Assembly (NCBI GenBank): GCA_900708905.1
Contig: CAADRB010000024.1
Span: 1,274,723 to 1,338,722, forward strand
Source of the DNA: Hymenolepis diminuta
Taxonomy: Eukaryota; Platyhelminthes; Cestoda; Cyclophyllidea; Hymenolepididae
Reading direction: 5' to 3'
Length of the DNA: 64,000 bases
Below, in pieces: positions 1 to 12,900 of this stretch; the first letter of the stretch is position 1, and each line of letters starts with the position of its first letter. Under the pieces are notes generated by a model that was given only the letters and a program-made list of their open reading frames with translations, ran no database searches and was not told where the DNA came from. The translations under genes and the position numbers were made by a program.

Positions 1-1
1 C

Positions 2-91
2 ATCGAGATAGCAGACGCTCCGAAGAAGCGGTCGTGTTCCTTTCCTGAATCTCAAATTGATTTACCAAAGAGTGAGGAGAATATGACCTGA
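2..91 (+). other. Open segment at left edge, possible upstream exon or gene end
   Basis: A frame open from base 2 reads IEIADAPKKRSCSFPESQ and onward to a TGA at 89-91. The PKKRS motif resembles the basic stretches of the exons from 590 on. A possible donor (AGA|GTGAGG) lies at 72-73. It could be an upstream exon of the HP1-like gene or the 3' end of another gene. The evidence is weak because the window cuts it. Confidence 0.25.
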
Positions 92-589
92 TCTGGGGTG
101 TTCGATAATTTTGAGGTATCTTTTAGTACTTTTTGTACCATATGAAGGGAAATAATAGACCATCTTCTGATGAAACAACTCTATCGAAGTTGCGCTAATT
201 CACTCAATAAAACAACCTTGGGAGATCGCTTAACTTAAACTAAATATTCCCTCACAGAAGTAAGTATTTTCCTGAAGGCTAACTGAAAACAATAGGCCTT
301 CCCAAATGGTCAAGAATTAAGTAGGGATAAGTGTATATTAAAGGACTGTAAGGGAATGGAGGATAAAAAGAGGGGAATATGAGATTTTTGAATTGGAGGA
401 GATGGAAAAAAGCGTCAGCACCGTGAGATTCAAATTATTGTTTTGTCTTCTCTGTTCGTCAGAGTTCGGACGGCGCAGAGTTCAGAGTCAACATATGCGA
501 ATGCTACAGTGAACGCAGTATATGAAAATAAATCTACCTTTAAATTTTATATTGATATTCTTCCTATAAATTAGCTAACTACGTCGAGA

Positions 590-3500
590 AGAACTAGCAT
601 TCTGACACCTTCAAAGAGAGTGAAAGCTCAAGTTAGACGAGGACGGCCTTCAGTTGAACACGAAACAAGTGCACAAGGGGGAAATTCATCAGACGACAAG
701 ATGGTTCAAAGCCCAAAGAAACGTAGAAGAAGTGACCGATCAACACCGTTCAAAAGGAATGGAGCTCAACAAAGCGGTGGATTTCCAAGTACCTCCGAAG
801 GATTTGGTGGTAACTGGGTAATCGGCGATTATTTCTTTTCAAACATTTTGTAATGAATAGCATAAAAAGGAGTCTTGAAAACCGGACAGCTAAAACCAAG
901 TTTAAATACAATATTTCGCGTAGCTGAGATGATCAGCCAAGTTTTAACCATCATATTATCTTTTCGTTTACTCAAGAATTGACAAAAATATTGATAATGA
1001 AAGTGACTCGAAATGTAGTTGGTTTTGGACAAGCAATTTAAACAAAACTTGAAGGATAGAATTTTAATTATAGCATTAGAAGTATGTAATATTTTAGGTA
1101 TGGCATATTTTACCCAGTTTTATTATTTTATATAGCCGGAAACGCCTAAAGGGGACAGCGTTTTGACGCCTGGCAACGCAAAGAAAAGACAATCTATATT
1201 TCAGCGTTCAGAATTTAAATGCATGGGAGTAGCAGGATTCCAGATTCAACAAGAAGTGCTTCGGATACCAAGGGTAACTTTTACAATTTCTAATTAGTCA
1301 ATGTTTGTAACAGAAACGGCCCAGGAGGCCAAGACTGAATCTACATCTGACACCGGGATCTAAATATGTAGAAGTATCTTCAAGTTCTGATCCCGCAGTG
1401 GAGCCGTTGGAAGACTCAGATGAAATCGAAGAAGGAATTCGAACTCCTAAGGTAATTCATATGAGTATATCTTATTTTATTTCTTCAAAAATACCAACTA
1501 AAGGAAACTGAACCCACTTCAATGTCAACGCCTGTAAAATCAACCGAAAACCAAGTTGAATTGCGCTACTATTCATTGAGATCTCAAGCGGGTCAGTCGC
1601 CCGGTATTCATGGAGTAGGTTTTATATTTCCTTATCCCTTAAAATATATAATAAAAAAAAACATTTCTTGCCGATGTAATTCCATGCTTTAAAGATAGTG
1701 ACACAAAGATTAATTAAGACTGTAATGTATTAGAAATTACATACTAAAACCCTGACGAAGCCAGAGAGAACGCATCTTGACTAGATCGCATCTTAGTATT
1801 TTGCTCGCCTTTACAATTGCGGAAGAAATATAGACAATCTTAGGGTTTATTTCAAGGAGTTTAATGCGTCCAGAATTCAGATGTCAGAACATCACGAAGA
1901 TGAAATCTTTTATGAGCAATAGGACTTTCGCAAGAGTTAAATCTACTGAATTAAAGGAAAAGTATCAAGAAGTCTCCGTACTGAGGAAACTCAGTTCTCC
2001 CATCCTCCTTATTAGTCAGGTTTTATCAAGTGCAATCGTCCATTCCACCTACTAGACGTGCACCGAGCTCGATTCTGCATGCGTGTACGTTAACCACTAC
2101 TCCACGTACACAAAAATCCACAGAATAACAAATCGAACAACTCGGATAGGTTAACTTAAAAGAATTATGAATGTGAAATTAGTTCCATTCAGCTCATTAA
2201 CTAGATGAGTTTGGTTAAGTCTTACTTTTACACTCTCCAATATTACTGTGCTTTTTAAAATTGCATATTTGTCAAAGGTGGTACCGTACTATAAAGGACC
2301 TCGTATTCTCTCCGAGCACCAGCCTTGAGTTTCAGCTATGTTCGTAATATTACTGCTTCTTTACACATATCCATTTACCGCGTAGGATCAAAACTGAAGG
2401 ATAATTTTAACAATTTATTGTTAATTATTCGTATAATCTACATTTTTATTAAAATCCACTAAAATTGTGGGTTGCTGATCGGTAGAATCTTTAGTAAATT
2501 GCTGAAGTTTATTAATCCCTTGTTGTTTTTAAAATTCGGGAGAATAATTGGTTGTAACACAATTGAATGCATCCGCGTAAATCATACTTTCATTGGTTCA
2601 GCCGCATCCAATGAACCGATTACTGAATCAAACATCCACAGAACTCACTCAGATGTATCAGGTTGTAACAGAAGTTCTGTCCATTTTTAAAATTTGAATT
2701 AAAGTGAAAATTTAGTTAAAAATACATTTATACATAGTCACCATTTTTATTTATTAAATCTTCCCATCTTGTCATAAGCTTTCTGACTCCTTCTTACTAG
2801 AGTTTAGCCAGTTTTGACTCAAATCAAGAAACTAGCTTCTTCATTTCGATCTCTTCTCTTGAAGTAAGCCTTTGTCCCATTTAACGAATCTGTAAGCCCC
2901 TGGAAAAAATGAAAACCGGTTGGTGCAAGAGAAGATCAGAAGAATGTGGCGGATGATGCATGACTTCTCAGCCAAATTCTTCAACGAAATTTTCGGTTGC
3001 ACTTGATGTGTGGGGTCTGGTATTGTCATGGTGCAGAATCACTCCTTTCCGATCGATCAAAGAAGGCCGTTTTTCCTACCGTTAACTGCTTTTAAACGAG
3101 TTAGCTGCTGACAGTAAACTTCAAATGCTATTGTTTAATTGTCACCCATTAGTTCATAATAAATAATTCCCTTCAAATCCCATCATACACACAAAAGAAT
3201 TTTTTCGGGTGCAGTCCTGAATTGTCTTGGTTGTGGAATTGGCTTTGAACTACGACTGTCTTTTGCACTTAAAATTGTTGTGAAGGATTCACTTCTCGTC
3301 GCTGTCAGTTATGAGTGGATCTAAAAAAGGTGCCTGAAGTTCACGAGAACGCAGTGGAACACAATGGGTCGTACGCTGATGCTTGTTGGCTTCTGACAAA
3401 TCGTTGGAACCCATTTTCCAGTCTTTGAGACTGCCAAGTCTTTTCATTTCCCTGTATATGTTTATATGGCTTACGTTAAAGGTTTTGCTTAGTTCTCTAG

Positions 3501-5292
3501 TAGTTCAGGTTGGATTTTCATCAATGGTAACTTGCAGTTGCTCAGAATTGAGTTTATTTGAGCATCCTGCTCTCGGTTCGTCTCTCGTCTTTCAGGCTGA
3601 AGTCATTCTTTTTGAAACCACCTGCAGAAAACCACCTTCTGGAGGTCTTTCCACTCATGACATCATTTCCACAAGTGTCTGAGTGCTTTTGCTGCTGAGC
3701 TTGCCGTATTTCCTTGATGAAATTCCAACAGTAAAGTACGCCTGATATGCTCTCTATTAGGAGTGCACATTAGAGCTAGAAATAGTCATTCATAAAGGAA
3801 AATACCAGACAATCTGAAAGAATAAATAATATTTTATTAAGTATCACAGATAAGCACAAAACATGAAGGAGCTAAATTGAAGCAATCGTGCCCTAAACGC
3901 ATAGCTCAAAAATTGGACAGAACTTCGTTAAAACCTCATAGATTGTCGTCCCGCTGTTTTGCCCTAATTCGGGGCAGGTAACATATTTTTGGTACGTTCT
4001 TCTTTCCTGCCACAATTAAATGAAAATTATGATGACAAACCGATTGTTTATTCACACTTTAAGATTAGCAACGAAGAACTAATAAATTCTCACTTTCATT
4101 TTTAAATAATCAAAGAAATCGAATGAAAAAAGAGATTCACTATCCAACGAAAGGGCGGAAATTCTACTTAAACCACGACATCCAATTAAACGTCTACGGG
4201 AAAAAATATTGCGTGATAATATTGAAGACGCAGAACAGGATAGAGAACAAATTAGCCCCCCTAAGGTAATGCTTGCATATAATCTGGTAATCTGTATTGC
4301 CATTTGAAATAGTCGAAGAGATTGAAAGTCAGTAATGATTCGTCCAGATCCAGAAGGAGAGATAATCCAGATAACAGAGTTGAAGAATCTGATTCTAGTG
4401 ATACTGGAAAACTCTGCTCCCCAAAGGTAACCAATACGAATTTTGTAGGATTTTTTCATAAAAAGGTCAGAAGATCAGCAGAGGTTCAGTCAAAGTCGAC
4501 TTCTGCTAAAGCGAATGTATCGGTGGAAACCGGTGCTAAAATGACGCCCAATAAAGAGGTAAAAAGTGGTGAAATTTGTTTATTATTTATTAATAAAATA
4601 GACGAAGAATCAAAGAAAGTCTACCAAAAGTGCAAAGAAACGGATGAGTGAAAATATAACAGAAGAAAATGCACCTAATATACCGCAATCTACATTGAAA
4701 TCGCCATTAGTTATGTTCCGAGAAATCAATGAATCTCAAATCTCTATGGTAACCTTGTGGAATTTCTTTATATATTTTCATTAAAACAGCCCAAGACTCC
4801 TAAAGAGGAAACCAGAAGCTTCATTAATAGGAAGAAGGCTACGGTCCAAGTGGAATTCAAATCACCTGAAAACTGCAGAGTGGATCCAGTTAACCAGAAT
4901 GCAATTCCAGATTTTGATAGGGTAGGTATATAATTCTATCATTTCGCAATTTTTCTTTCTAAACAGATTTTAAAGAAGCCAGTACCGAAAGGAACTGTAA
5001 TGACGGCAAAAAGTAGGTTTGACCTTGGAATGAAAGTGGATAAAATTGCCGGATCTACAGTAGTTGACGGGGAAATCGTTTTTCTTGTCACCTGGTATAA
5101 TACTAGGTTCAAAATTAACATATTACTTAAATTTACAAAATTATTAAATGCTCTTTACTGCGTTTTAGGATAGGTACAAGCGAGGCTGAGATAGTACCAG
5201 CCAAAGTAGCTAATAAGAAATGCCCTCAGGAAGTAATAAAATATTATGAAAGTCTCTGGAATTGGCGAAAAGAGAAAAACATGCGAAACTGA
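590..5292 (+). CDS. HP1-like protein with C-terminal chromo-shadow domain (5' end uncertain)
   Basis: Exons read by hand: about 590-817, 1136-1273, 1314-1451, 1505-1615, (3850-3977?), 4116-4265, 4313-4426, 4466-4558, 4602-4748, 4790-4921, 4967-5106, 5169-5292 (stop TGA). The last two exons encode a chromo-shadow domain: a DLGMKVDKIAGSTVVDGE start, FLVTW in the core, then SEAEIVPAKVANKKCPQEVIKYYE, close to HP1 proteins. This domain dimerises and recruits PxVxL partners to heterochromatin. Upstream exons are lysine/serine-rich with basic blocks such as PKKRRR, like an HP1 hinge, and several end in ...PK. Most exons are phase 0 at both ends. No chromodomain is visible upstream, so it is either outside the window or absent. 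The exon at 3850-3977 ends in phase 2 and does not join the next exon, so an exon is missing or that one is wrong. The domain is secure; the N-terminal half is tentative. Confidence 0.72.
1616..2699. other. Probable intron sequence of the HP1-like gene, left of the mariner copy
   Basis: No exon could be fixed here. A short frame at 1864-2019 (..LKEKYQEVSVLRKLSSP..) precedes a CAG|GTTTTATC and might be an exon, but no acceptor gives a consistent phase. The rest is AT-rich with no recognisable feature. Confidence 0.4.
2700..3800 (-). mobile_element. Decayed mariner-family transposon (IS630/Tc1/mariner)
   Basis: The minus strand shows ordered mariner transposase motifs. They are a decayed first-aspartate block (SDEK, stop, ILHNN) near 3,270, LLCVWWDLKGIIYYEL near 3,170, EVYCQQLTRL near 3,110, LHHDNTRPHTS near 3,015 and HPPHSSD near 2,940. 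The C-terminal RWEDLINKNGDYV ends in TAA near 2,737. Many stops and frame changes interrupt it, so it is dead. The first two catalytic aspartates are still recognisable; the third (PSDYH-like position) appears lost. Terminal inverted repeats were not identified, so the ends are approximate. It lies between the two exon clusters of the HP1-like gene, antisense to it. Confidence 0.85.
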
Positions 5293-5611
5293 TCTGCAAA
5301 AACTCTCATGTATATATCACCAAAGTAACATTTTCATTGATATTAAGACAAGTTATGTAAATAACCCGATTGCATTACCCATTTATTCAAAATATGCCTC
5401 CTTTTTGTTACCTGTTTAAGTTGAAGAATGTAAAAAGAATTTGTGTGAAGTATAAAACTCTTACAAATGAGATCGGAGCCTCGAATTTAAGGTAACAATT
5501 AGATGTTAATCGCGATCGAAAATTATAGGAGTTGTTTATCATCGTTAAGTCAAAATATTTTTGGACAGTTACATAAGTATTTAACTACTTTCTTCTAAGC
5601 TAGCTTCATAA

Positions 5612-5731
5612 ATGTCTCGGTTGGATAGACTTGAGATGGAAAAGAAGGCTGATTTGCAAATGGATGGAAATGATTTACTTGCGATTCATATAAGTCCGAT
5701 TTCCGAATTTCTGGAAGGAGAGAAATACTAA
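5612..5731 (+). CDS. Possible small ORF (39 aa), unrecognised
   Basis: ATG TCT CGG TTG begins a 39-residue frame (MSRLDRLEMEKKADLQMDG..) ending in TAA. It lies about 320 bp after the HP1-like stop codon. Its composition, rich in charged and hydrophobic residues, looks more protein-like than its surroundings. There is no homology I can name and no clear splice partner, so it may be chance. Confidence 0.2.
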   Translation: MSRLDRLEMEKKADLQMDGNDLLAIHISPISEFLEGEKY

Positions 5732-6935
5732 ATACTCCACGTATTCCCCGATTACAGAATAAATGCTGAAGCCATATTTTTATTAAAACGATATCTTTAA
5801 GAGTTCCTCATCTCTTCAACAATATCAATAAAAACATAGTCGTTCCTCTAAAGTTATTGGGTTCAGTACATTGAGAAGAATGGAGATCACATTGAAAGAA
5901 CCACAACACTGTTATGTCCTGAACAAACCACCAAAAAATTCCAAATCGAATCATGTATTCTTGATGACCACTCAGCCAATCAGGCCGAAATTTCAAGGAC
6001 ATCATAAATATGGTTCAATAGAACCCAATAGTCCATACAAGACATTCCTCATTTTGCCTTTCACATAGTTACCAGTGATGTTGATTTGAATGTGTATTTA
6101 CCTCTTTAAAGAAAACACATATGTAAAATACCGTCAAAAGAAAAATAATTAATTCATTTTTATTTGATGTAAAGAATTTTTAAAGATCTATCCACATTGG
6201 TCAAATCATCAGCACTTAAGCCTTTGAGGACTAATCTTAGAGTGATAATGAATTCGTACTTGTATCCTTTCTAGTTTGAATCCGTAGCTAAGAGTGGAAT
6301 CTGAAGCATTCTCCGGTCTTAACTACACTGAACTTCGTGAATAAATAGCAAATTTGTGAAAACCTTCCAAAACTCGTATCAAATTTAGATATCTTCACGA
6401 AGCTATCGCCGTGCATACATCACAATTTCTTGCAAAAATAACGTCGAATCCTAATTCGCCTTTTCAAATCCTTAGTTAACATAAATCTACCCTTAGATTC
6501 CAAGTAGGATTCTCCACTGTGCCCGTAAACTATTCCAACGGTATTTGCCAGCCCTAAACACATAAATACCTAGTTGCAATCTCACCCTACACCCGGGTTC
6601 CATTATCACATCACCTCTAATTTTTTGACATTAAACCTTGTTTCACTACTGTCTTCTTTCCCTATCCCGTTTTAGAACTAGACCAAGAATCTACTTCGGC
6701 TCCTACAAAAGAATAGATAGAAAAAGAATGCACTTTTATTGGAGACCTGCAAGCTGTTAAATCTTTATTACGTACAAGTTTAGTTTTACTTTGACCGAAA
6801 GACTACAGAATTCCATAAATGAAAGAAGATAAATCAATATGTACTCTAGAGGGAGAGAGATATGGAAATGGATTCATCATCAGTGCAAAAGAGAAAGACC
6901 AATGTAGCTATAGTTTCAAACGGGCAAACGAACGC
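5732..6935. other. Intergenic region between HP1-like gene and GCC2 3' end
   Basis: The genes on either side run toward each other, so this holds their 3' flanks. Overlapping frames on both strands at 5808-6068 have no recognisable motifs. Nothing else was identified. Confidence 0.5.
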
Positions 6936-9900
6936 TTAACTCCCTCCAAGCCATGAAGGGAGACCGATATAACCACCCCATCCACCACCAGCATCCGAGC
7001 TTGCTTCTGACGAAATGCAATCAGAATGAAGAAGCATTCCAGTTTGGGCAACCTTTTGCAGAGCATCCCGTTCATTAGGGGCTAAGGCTAGTAGCGTAGC
7101 GAGAACAGGTACCAAAGCGAGTCTTTCCAAAGAACTACCACTCACACCAGCACTGCTACTGGCATTGATTCCTGCTGTAGAGGCACCACAAAGGAAGGAA
7201 AGGAGGACGTTTTTGAGGTATTCGGTTCGTGTGACACCCTCTGAGACTGGGTGATCTGATTGGGTGTTAACGGGAGAAGATGGAGGAAGTGGGTCATCAC
7301 CTAGATGACGTTCACGCTCTGCATTTCTTTCATGCCGACGAATTTCTGATTTGAGGATCTGAAACGGAAGTAAAGAAGCACATAGGTTATACCCAATGCT
7401 CAAGATAAATTAGGGAAATAAATTCCTTAAAACTTACAAGAGTGAGATGGTAGCATACTTTTTGAGTAGCTCGATTTTTATCACAGAATATAAGCGATAG
7501 TGGTTGAAGAAGCAGCAAAAAAATTCATTAATCTATCGCAGCACAAGATTAGATCTTTCTAGTGCTTCTAAGATGTCTCCAATGTTAAGCTATTAAGCAT
7601 AAAACCTGAATTTGTTCCTCATTCAACCATTCCATGCCGCTAGATTGTCAGCTCCATTGTACCCAGTCAGAGCCTGAATATGTCTATGCAAGTTAGATAC
7701 AAAAATGACTGGTGTGCGAGGGGGTCTGTTGCTAATAATTTTAACAGACAACTTATAAACAAGGAAGTTTTTAGGATATACTTTATGTAAGGCGGGACAC
7801 ACAGTTCTTATCAAATCACTAGACTGACGCAAATGTGGTGAGTGGTACTTCAAACCTCTGGCTTCGAATCTATCTTTAAACAGTTCAGAACGAGATTTTT
7901 GTCAACATGAGAGCTCCAGAGATTCAAACTGTCTAATAATAATATTCTAAATAATACATTACATACTACATTAATCATAAGCTCTCACAATAATTACAAA
8001 TCATATAACGAGGATTCTACACTGTACTTGTTAAGGTCAGTGTGGATAATCATTCGGAACAATGAAAGGATCCGCGGTGAACACCGTAATCTAATGATCT
8101 ACTACCAGTAAAACGAATAGAATGTGAATATAAGGTTCGAATTTGCCTTGCGGCAACATATATGTTAAATAAAACATCGATACTAGCAACTCTATCGTCT
8201 ATTTCATTACTCTAAACGGATTGATAAGGAACCACTGAATAGATTAAGACCCAAGCGAATGCTTGGAAAACAGGCTAGTTATGAAATTCATCTTCCTTAA
8301 CAAACAATTTGACCGAATGAGGAAGAATAAAATAGCAAAAATTTTAAAATTGGGTCTTACATTTGCTTGAGCACTAAGTCGTTCCACAGTAGCTTCACTG
8401 TCCACTAGAAGGCTCTTAGTGTATTCTAGCTGGTGCCTTTCATTCGCCACCTGGGATTTGAGACCACTGATCGTTTCTTTTAGCTCAGAAATCTCCTTCT
8501 TGGCCTCTTGAATGGCGGGTGATTCCGTCTCCTCATCATCGTCAGCCCCTAATAGCGCCTCTTCGAGCGTTCGTGTTCGAAGTTGCTGTCAAGGAGAAAA
8601 TGAAAATAAATTCAAATGAGTTTATGCCAAAGAACCAACCATATTAATTATTGATTTCGCTAATATAAACACAATCGCTCCAGTTATGACGTATTCATAA
8701 GGCATTGCCTTAATACAATATTACTATAATAGAGTTTATTATTTCTGGTACATTAAAAGCATCACGCAGCTTATTTTCTACTTCTATGCAAACTCTCCCT
8801 TTTCAATCCAAAGTAGAGTGCATTCATATTTAGGTATTTTCCTATGATTCAAAATTGTATTTGTTTATTTCGCCATGGGCAATAATAATGAGCGCTTACC
8901 ATTCTTAGAGAATCGGAGCTGACATTGCTAAGGGAGCGACCACATCGAACACAGAGATGCTGCTCTTGAGATGGCGATTCTGTTTTCACGTTGTTTAATG
9001 GCGATTGAGTAGAGAGTGTGGTGACTTTTGAGTGTTCCAACAATTCCATACGTTGTGCTTCGATTTTAGCCTCTGCAGTCTCCAGTTGAAGCTCTAGATT
9101 AGCTATCTTAGCACTAAAATAAAAAATAACATTGTACAACAAATAATATTATGTTTAAGAACATAAAATGAGACGTATCTTTAAGTTTTCGTATCACATT
9201 ATCGAGATGCAAATCATCAACAAAACTCCTTCTCCCTTGCTCTTCTCCTTATGATCACAATTTGTAAATGGATACCATTTCAGATTGGTGAGCTAAGCTA
9301 CTGATCACAAAATTCTGGCCATCAAATAAAAACACGGATAATGATGACAGGGAACACCAGATTTATTTACAGGCTATCAAAATCTACCCAGCGACGAATA
9401 ACGTCCTGCTTTTATTTCACGGAAATATGATATTAAGGGAATAGCTATTCAGAGTGTGGAAAGTCAAACGCATCCGTATTTAGTTGAGAACATTCCGATA
9501 AGGTATACCTAAAAACCTAAAACGCTGTCGGATCCTGCGAATTCACCACTAAAATGCGCTCTACGCGGGAAAAGGCAGGCAAATTCGGGAATATCACTAT
9601 GAATCCTTAGGATATTTTTCCGTAGCCACCAAAAGCTTGACCGACTGAATCTCCAGGTAGTTACTGTCAAAAAATTCGTTTGAATACATATTACCATGAA
9701 TTTATTTGTAGCATCATAAGTGGCTAATATAAAACTATGTAGTCACTGGTATAGTCAGCGTCTGAGATATTGCTAAGTGACCACTGAGATAAAGCAGTTT
9801 GTAAAATTGCTCGGACCTAGATGAAAGAATGGAGAAAACCGCTAGCTCAAACAGTGATTACTTTATTATGCCAAACGGGTCTTTATATAAATTTGGAATG

Positions 9901-12900
9901 ACTGGCTGTCTAATATGCTAAGAATGGCAGCCGTGGCGGGCCTGAATATTCAGGTATGAATGAGGAAACTCAATAATAAAAAATCCAGTGCATGAAGGAT
10001 AAAGGATGTGAACTTCGTTGAGGGACACTGAAAATATCCGATTCGGGTTTGTAACAGCAGCTAGATTACACTTTTCAGTACCTAGAGGATAAATAATTAA
10101 TAGAAATCCTACCGTTTCAACTATAATAGATTAAAATGCGCCAAATGATAAACACTAATCTGGGGCATTGATAGATTTCGACGATTATTAGGGTTAAAGA
10201 ACAGTCGACTCACCCATAGGCAACGTTGAACTCTTCAGCCTGCTCAGAGAGAGCTTGGGTGTGCTTGCTTCGCTCCTGTTCCAAAGCGGCCTCGAGTTCA
10301 GCTACCCGATTGGCGATTTCATTTTGCCATTTAGCACCTAATTTCTCTCGTTCCTGAAGCCATTGATTGCGCTCGGTTTGAAGACTCTGAGAAAGTCTAG
10401 AACATCTAGGAAGAATGAGAAAAAAAAGGAATATGTCATCCAAAAAATTTCGGAACGGAGGTAGGTTTAATGATTTTTATTTTCTATCAGCATATATCAA
10501 TCTTAAATTGCCGTGACTTTGTCAAGGCAAGTTTTGTGAAAAGAAGCCTGAATAATTATCTAGTAGACGGTATAGCAAATTCTTCAGTAAAATGAAAATA
10601 AGCGTTTAGGCATCTGATAGGATTATTGCGAGACAGACTCTAGAAAATACTATTGAGGAATGGAGAAAATTCCCCATTTTGGTGAGCCACATTTCTTGAT
10701 GAGACGATTTTAATATCCCCACATTTAGATGACAACTGTAAATGCAATTAGTTTCCTTCCCCACGGGTAGTGAAACATGAAAAAAAAACGATTAATTGAC
10801 GCAATGTCATTGCACTGAGGTGAGCCGGATAGAATACCCATTTCAAGGTCAAATTTTGAAATTTCGAATATAGGATAAATGAAGCGGCGTTACTGGATGA
10901 GGTTATAGAGCTTGAATTAGCTTTTTTATCAATTAGTTGTGTAAGCTTTTCATGCGATCAAATCAATGAAGACTGAAGATACATGAGATCCGATGACTTG
11001 TGCCAGTAGGTCCTAGTTTCCGCCTATTCGTGGATCCAAAGTCCAACTTTCATTTATCTTACAAAGATAGGGGAATGATTGAAACATAACTTAGCATATA
11101 ATGATAAAAAGCTTAAGTATTCAAAAACGTGCCAAGTTGTTTACACAATACGAAATTCGGAAACTAACTGTTCGAGAGCACACTGCACAAAAGGGAGAGA
11201 CCTGTGAAACTCAACGATTACTTTACAAAATGTTGATATTTAAGTTTTCAGCTCTGGATTTTAATGTGCCGTCCTGAAGGTCATATGCATAGAAGTGTTT
11301 TTCTTTTCAGTAGTTTCTATATTACCTAAATTTTGTATCTCACAGAGCAGCCACGCGTTTGAAAGCATTAAAAGAAAGCAAGTAATGGGAAGGTGATTGT
11401 ATTACCGATTTCTTCTTTACAAGCTTGATGTATCCGAAAAGATTATTACATAGGGAAGTGCTCAGATCGATGCTAAGAGCGTCAAGAACTCTTAGGTTCT
11501 ATAACAAAATCCCGAGTGTTTTAAAGAACGCCAGGCGAATGCTTTGGTATAATTCAAACGCTACGTTAAATCTCATTTTATGTTTATTCCTCTTCTGTTC
11601 AGGTTTTGTAAAGACAAATTGATTAATAGCAAGACTATTTGATTTTTCAAATAGGGAGTTGTTTCTCAGTTGCTTTACGACACATATAGACGAGAATTCA
11701 GTTTCACAATGAAAACCGATTAACATCCTAACAAACAGAAACCGGGTTATAAATTAGGATCAAATTGAAAAAATCAAACCAACATAATGACGTAAAATGA
11801 ACGCTAAACGTTTAGAGAATATGAAAAACATTAGCGAACTTTAAACTATAATTAAGAATAGGTAAGCTGGAATCGACCGCAATTGCCGCTCATCAGATGG
11901 GGTCAAAATTCCAAAACATTGTGGCATTATAGTCAATCGTCAATAAAACACACAAATTTCAATTAATGAAACTGCTAATCTGACAAATACCCGTTACGAA
12001 TTAGGAGAAAATTAGTGCTTGATGCTTTGATCAATGACCTAATGAGAGTAATTGACACTATGGCTACATCAAGAAGTGAAACTGCGCAACCAAATGGAAG
12101 AAATAATGTTATGGGGAGGTATATAGAGCATAGGTACATAGATGCAGTTGTGCATTGCAAACAGAAAACTAGGAGTGTAAAACATTTATTGATGCAAATC
12201 ACAAAGTGGACCTGAGTAATGTTGTTTATTCTAAAAGCTGCGAGGAATTGTTCCAATTTTTGGACTGAAAAAATGGTACATCGACCAATTTTCACATCAG
12301 AAGAAGTTCGAGGTCAAGAGAATTCCAAATATAACTCATCAGCTCAAAGTGTGTGTAGGAAAACACCCTCCTTTTACGGATTTGGGATGAGTCAAAGAGT
12401 AACCATGGCAGAGATTGAGTTATCATGATTATCATGCATGATTGTATCAATAATCAATAATGACTGGGGGAATAATAAGAACCTATAGATTTTCACCTTA
12501 TGGAAAGTGTTACCCGTAAAAACGCTTGAATTGATAGTACCTAGCGTAAAATGATTTAATTAATCAAAAGACCAGTAGACACCAATCGGTGAAAGATGTT
12601 TCAAGTTCTTAGCGTGAAGATCTGGTGGTCAAGTAACATGATCAGCGGCTTAATCGAATATGAGACTATTAAATGAATAAAATTCGGGTCAATTTCAAGT
12701 TTGCAAAGTAATTTAAATCCCTTAAAGTAGTAATTGCGGTAAAACTAACGTTTACCATTCAGCAAAACTATACAGCTAATTGGTCAGATATTCGAGGTCA
12801 GAAATACATTTGTGTCATAAAGATTAACAAAAATTACGCAGGTTATAATATGTAAGAACAATTTTCACAACAAAATAGAGAATATGAAATTTCTCTCACA

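Noticed and set aside
5808..6068. Overlapping open frames on both strands between HP1-like gene and GCC2
   Set aside because: No motifs, no splice context, and both strands open equally.
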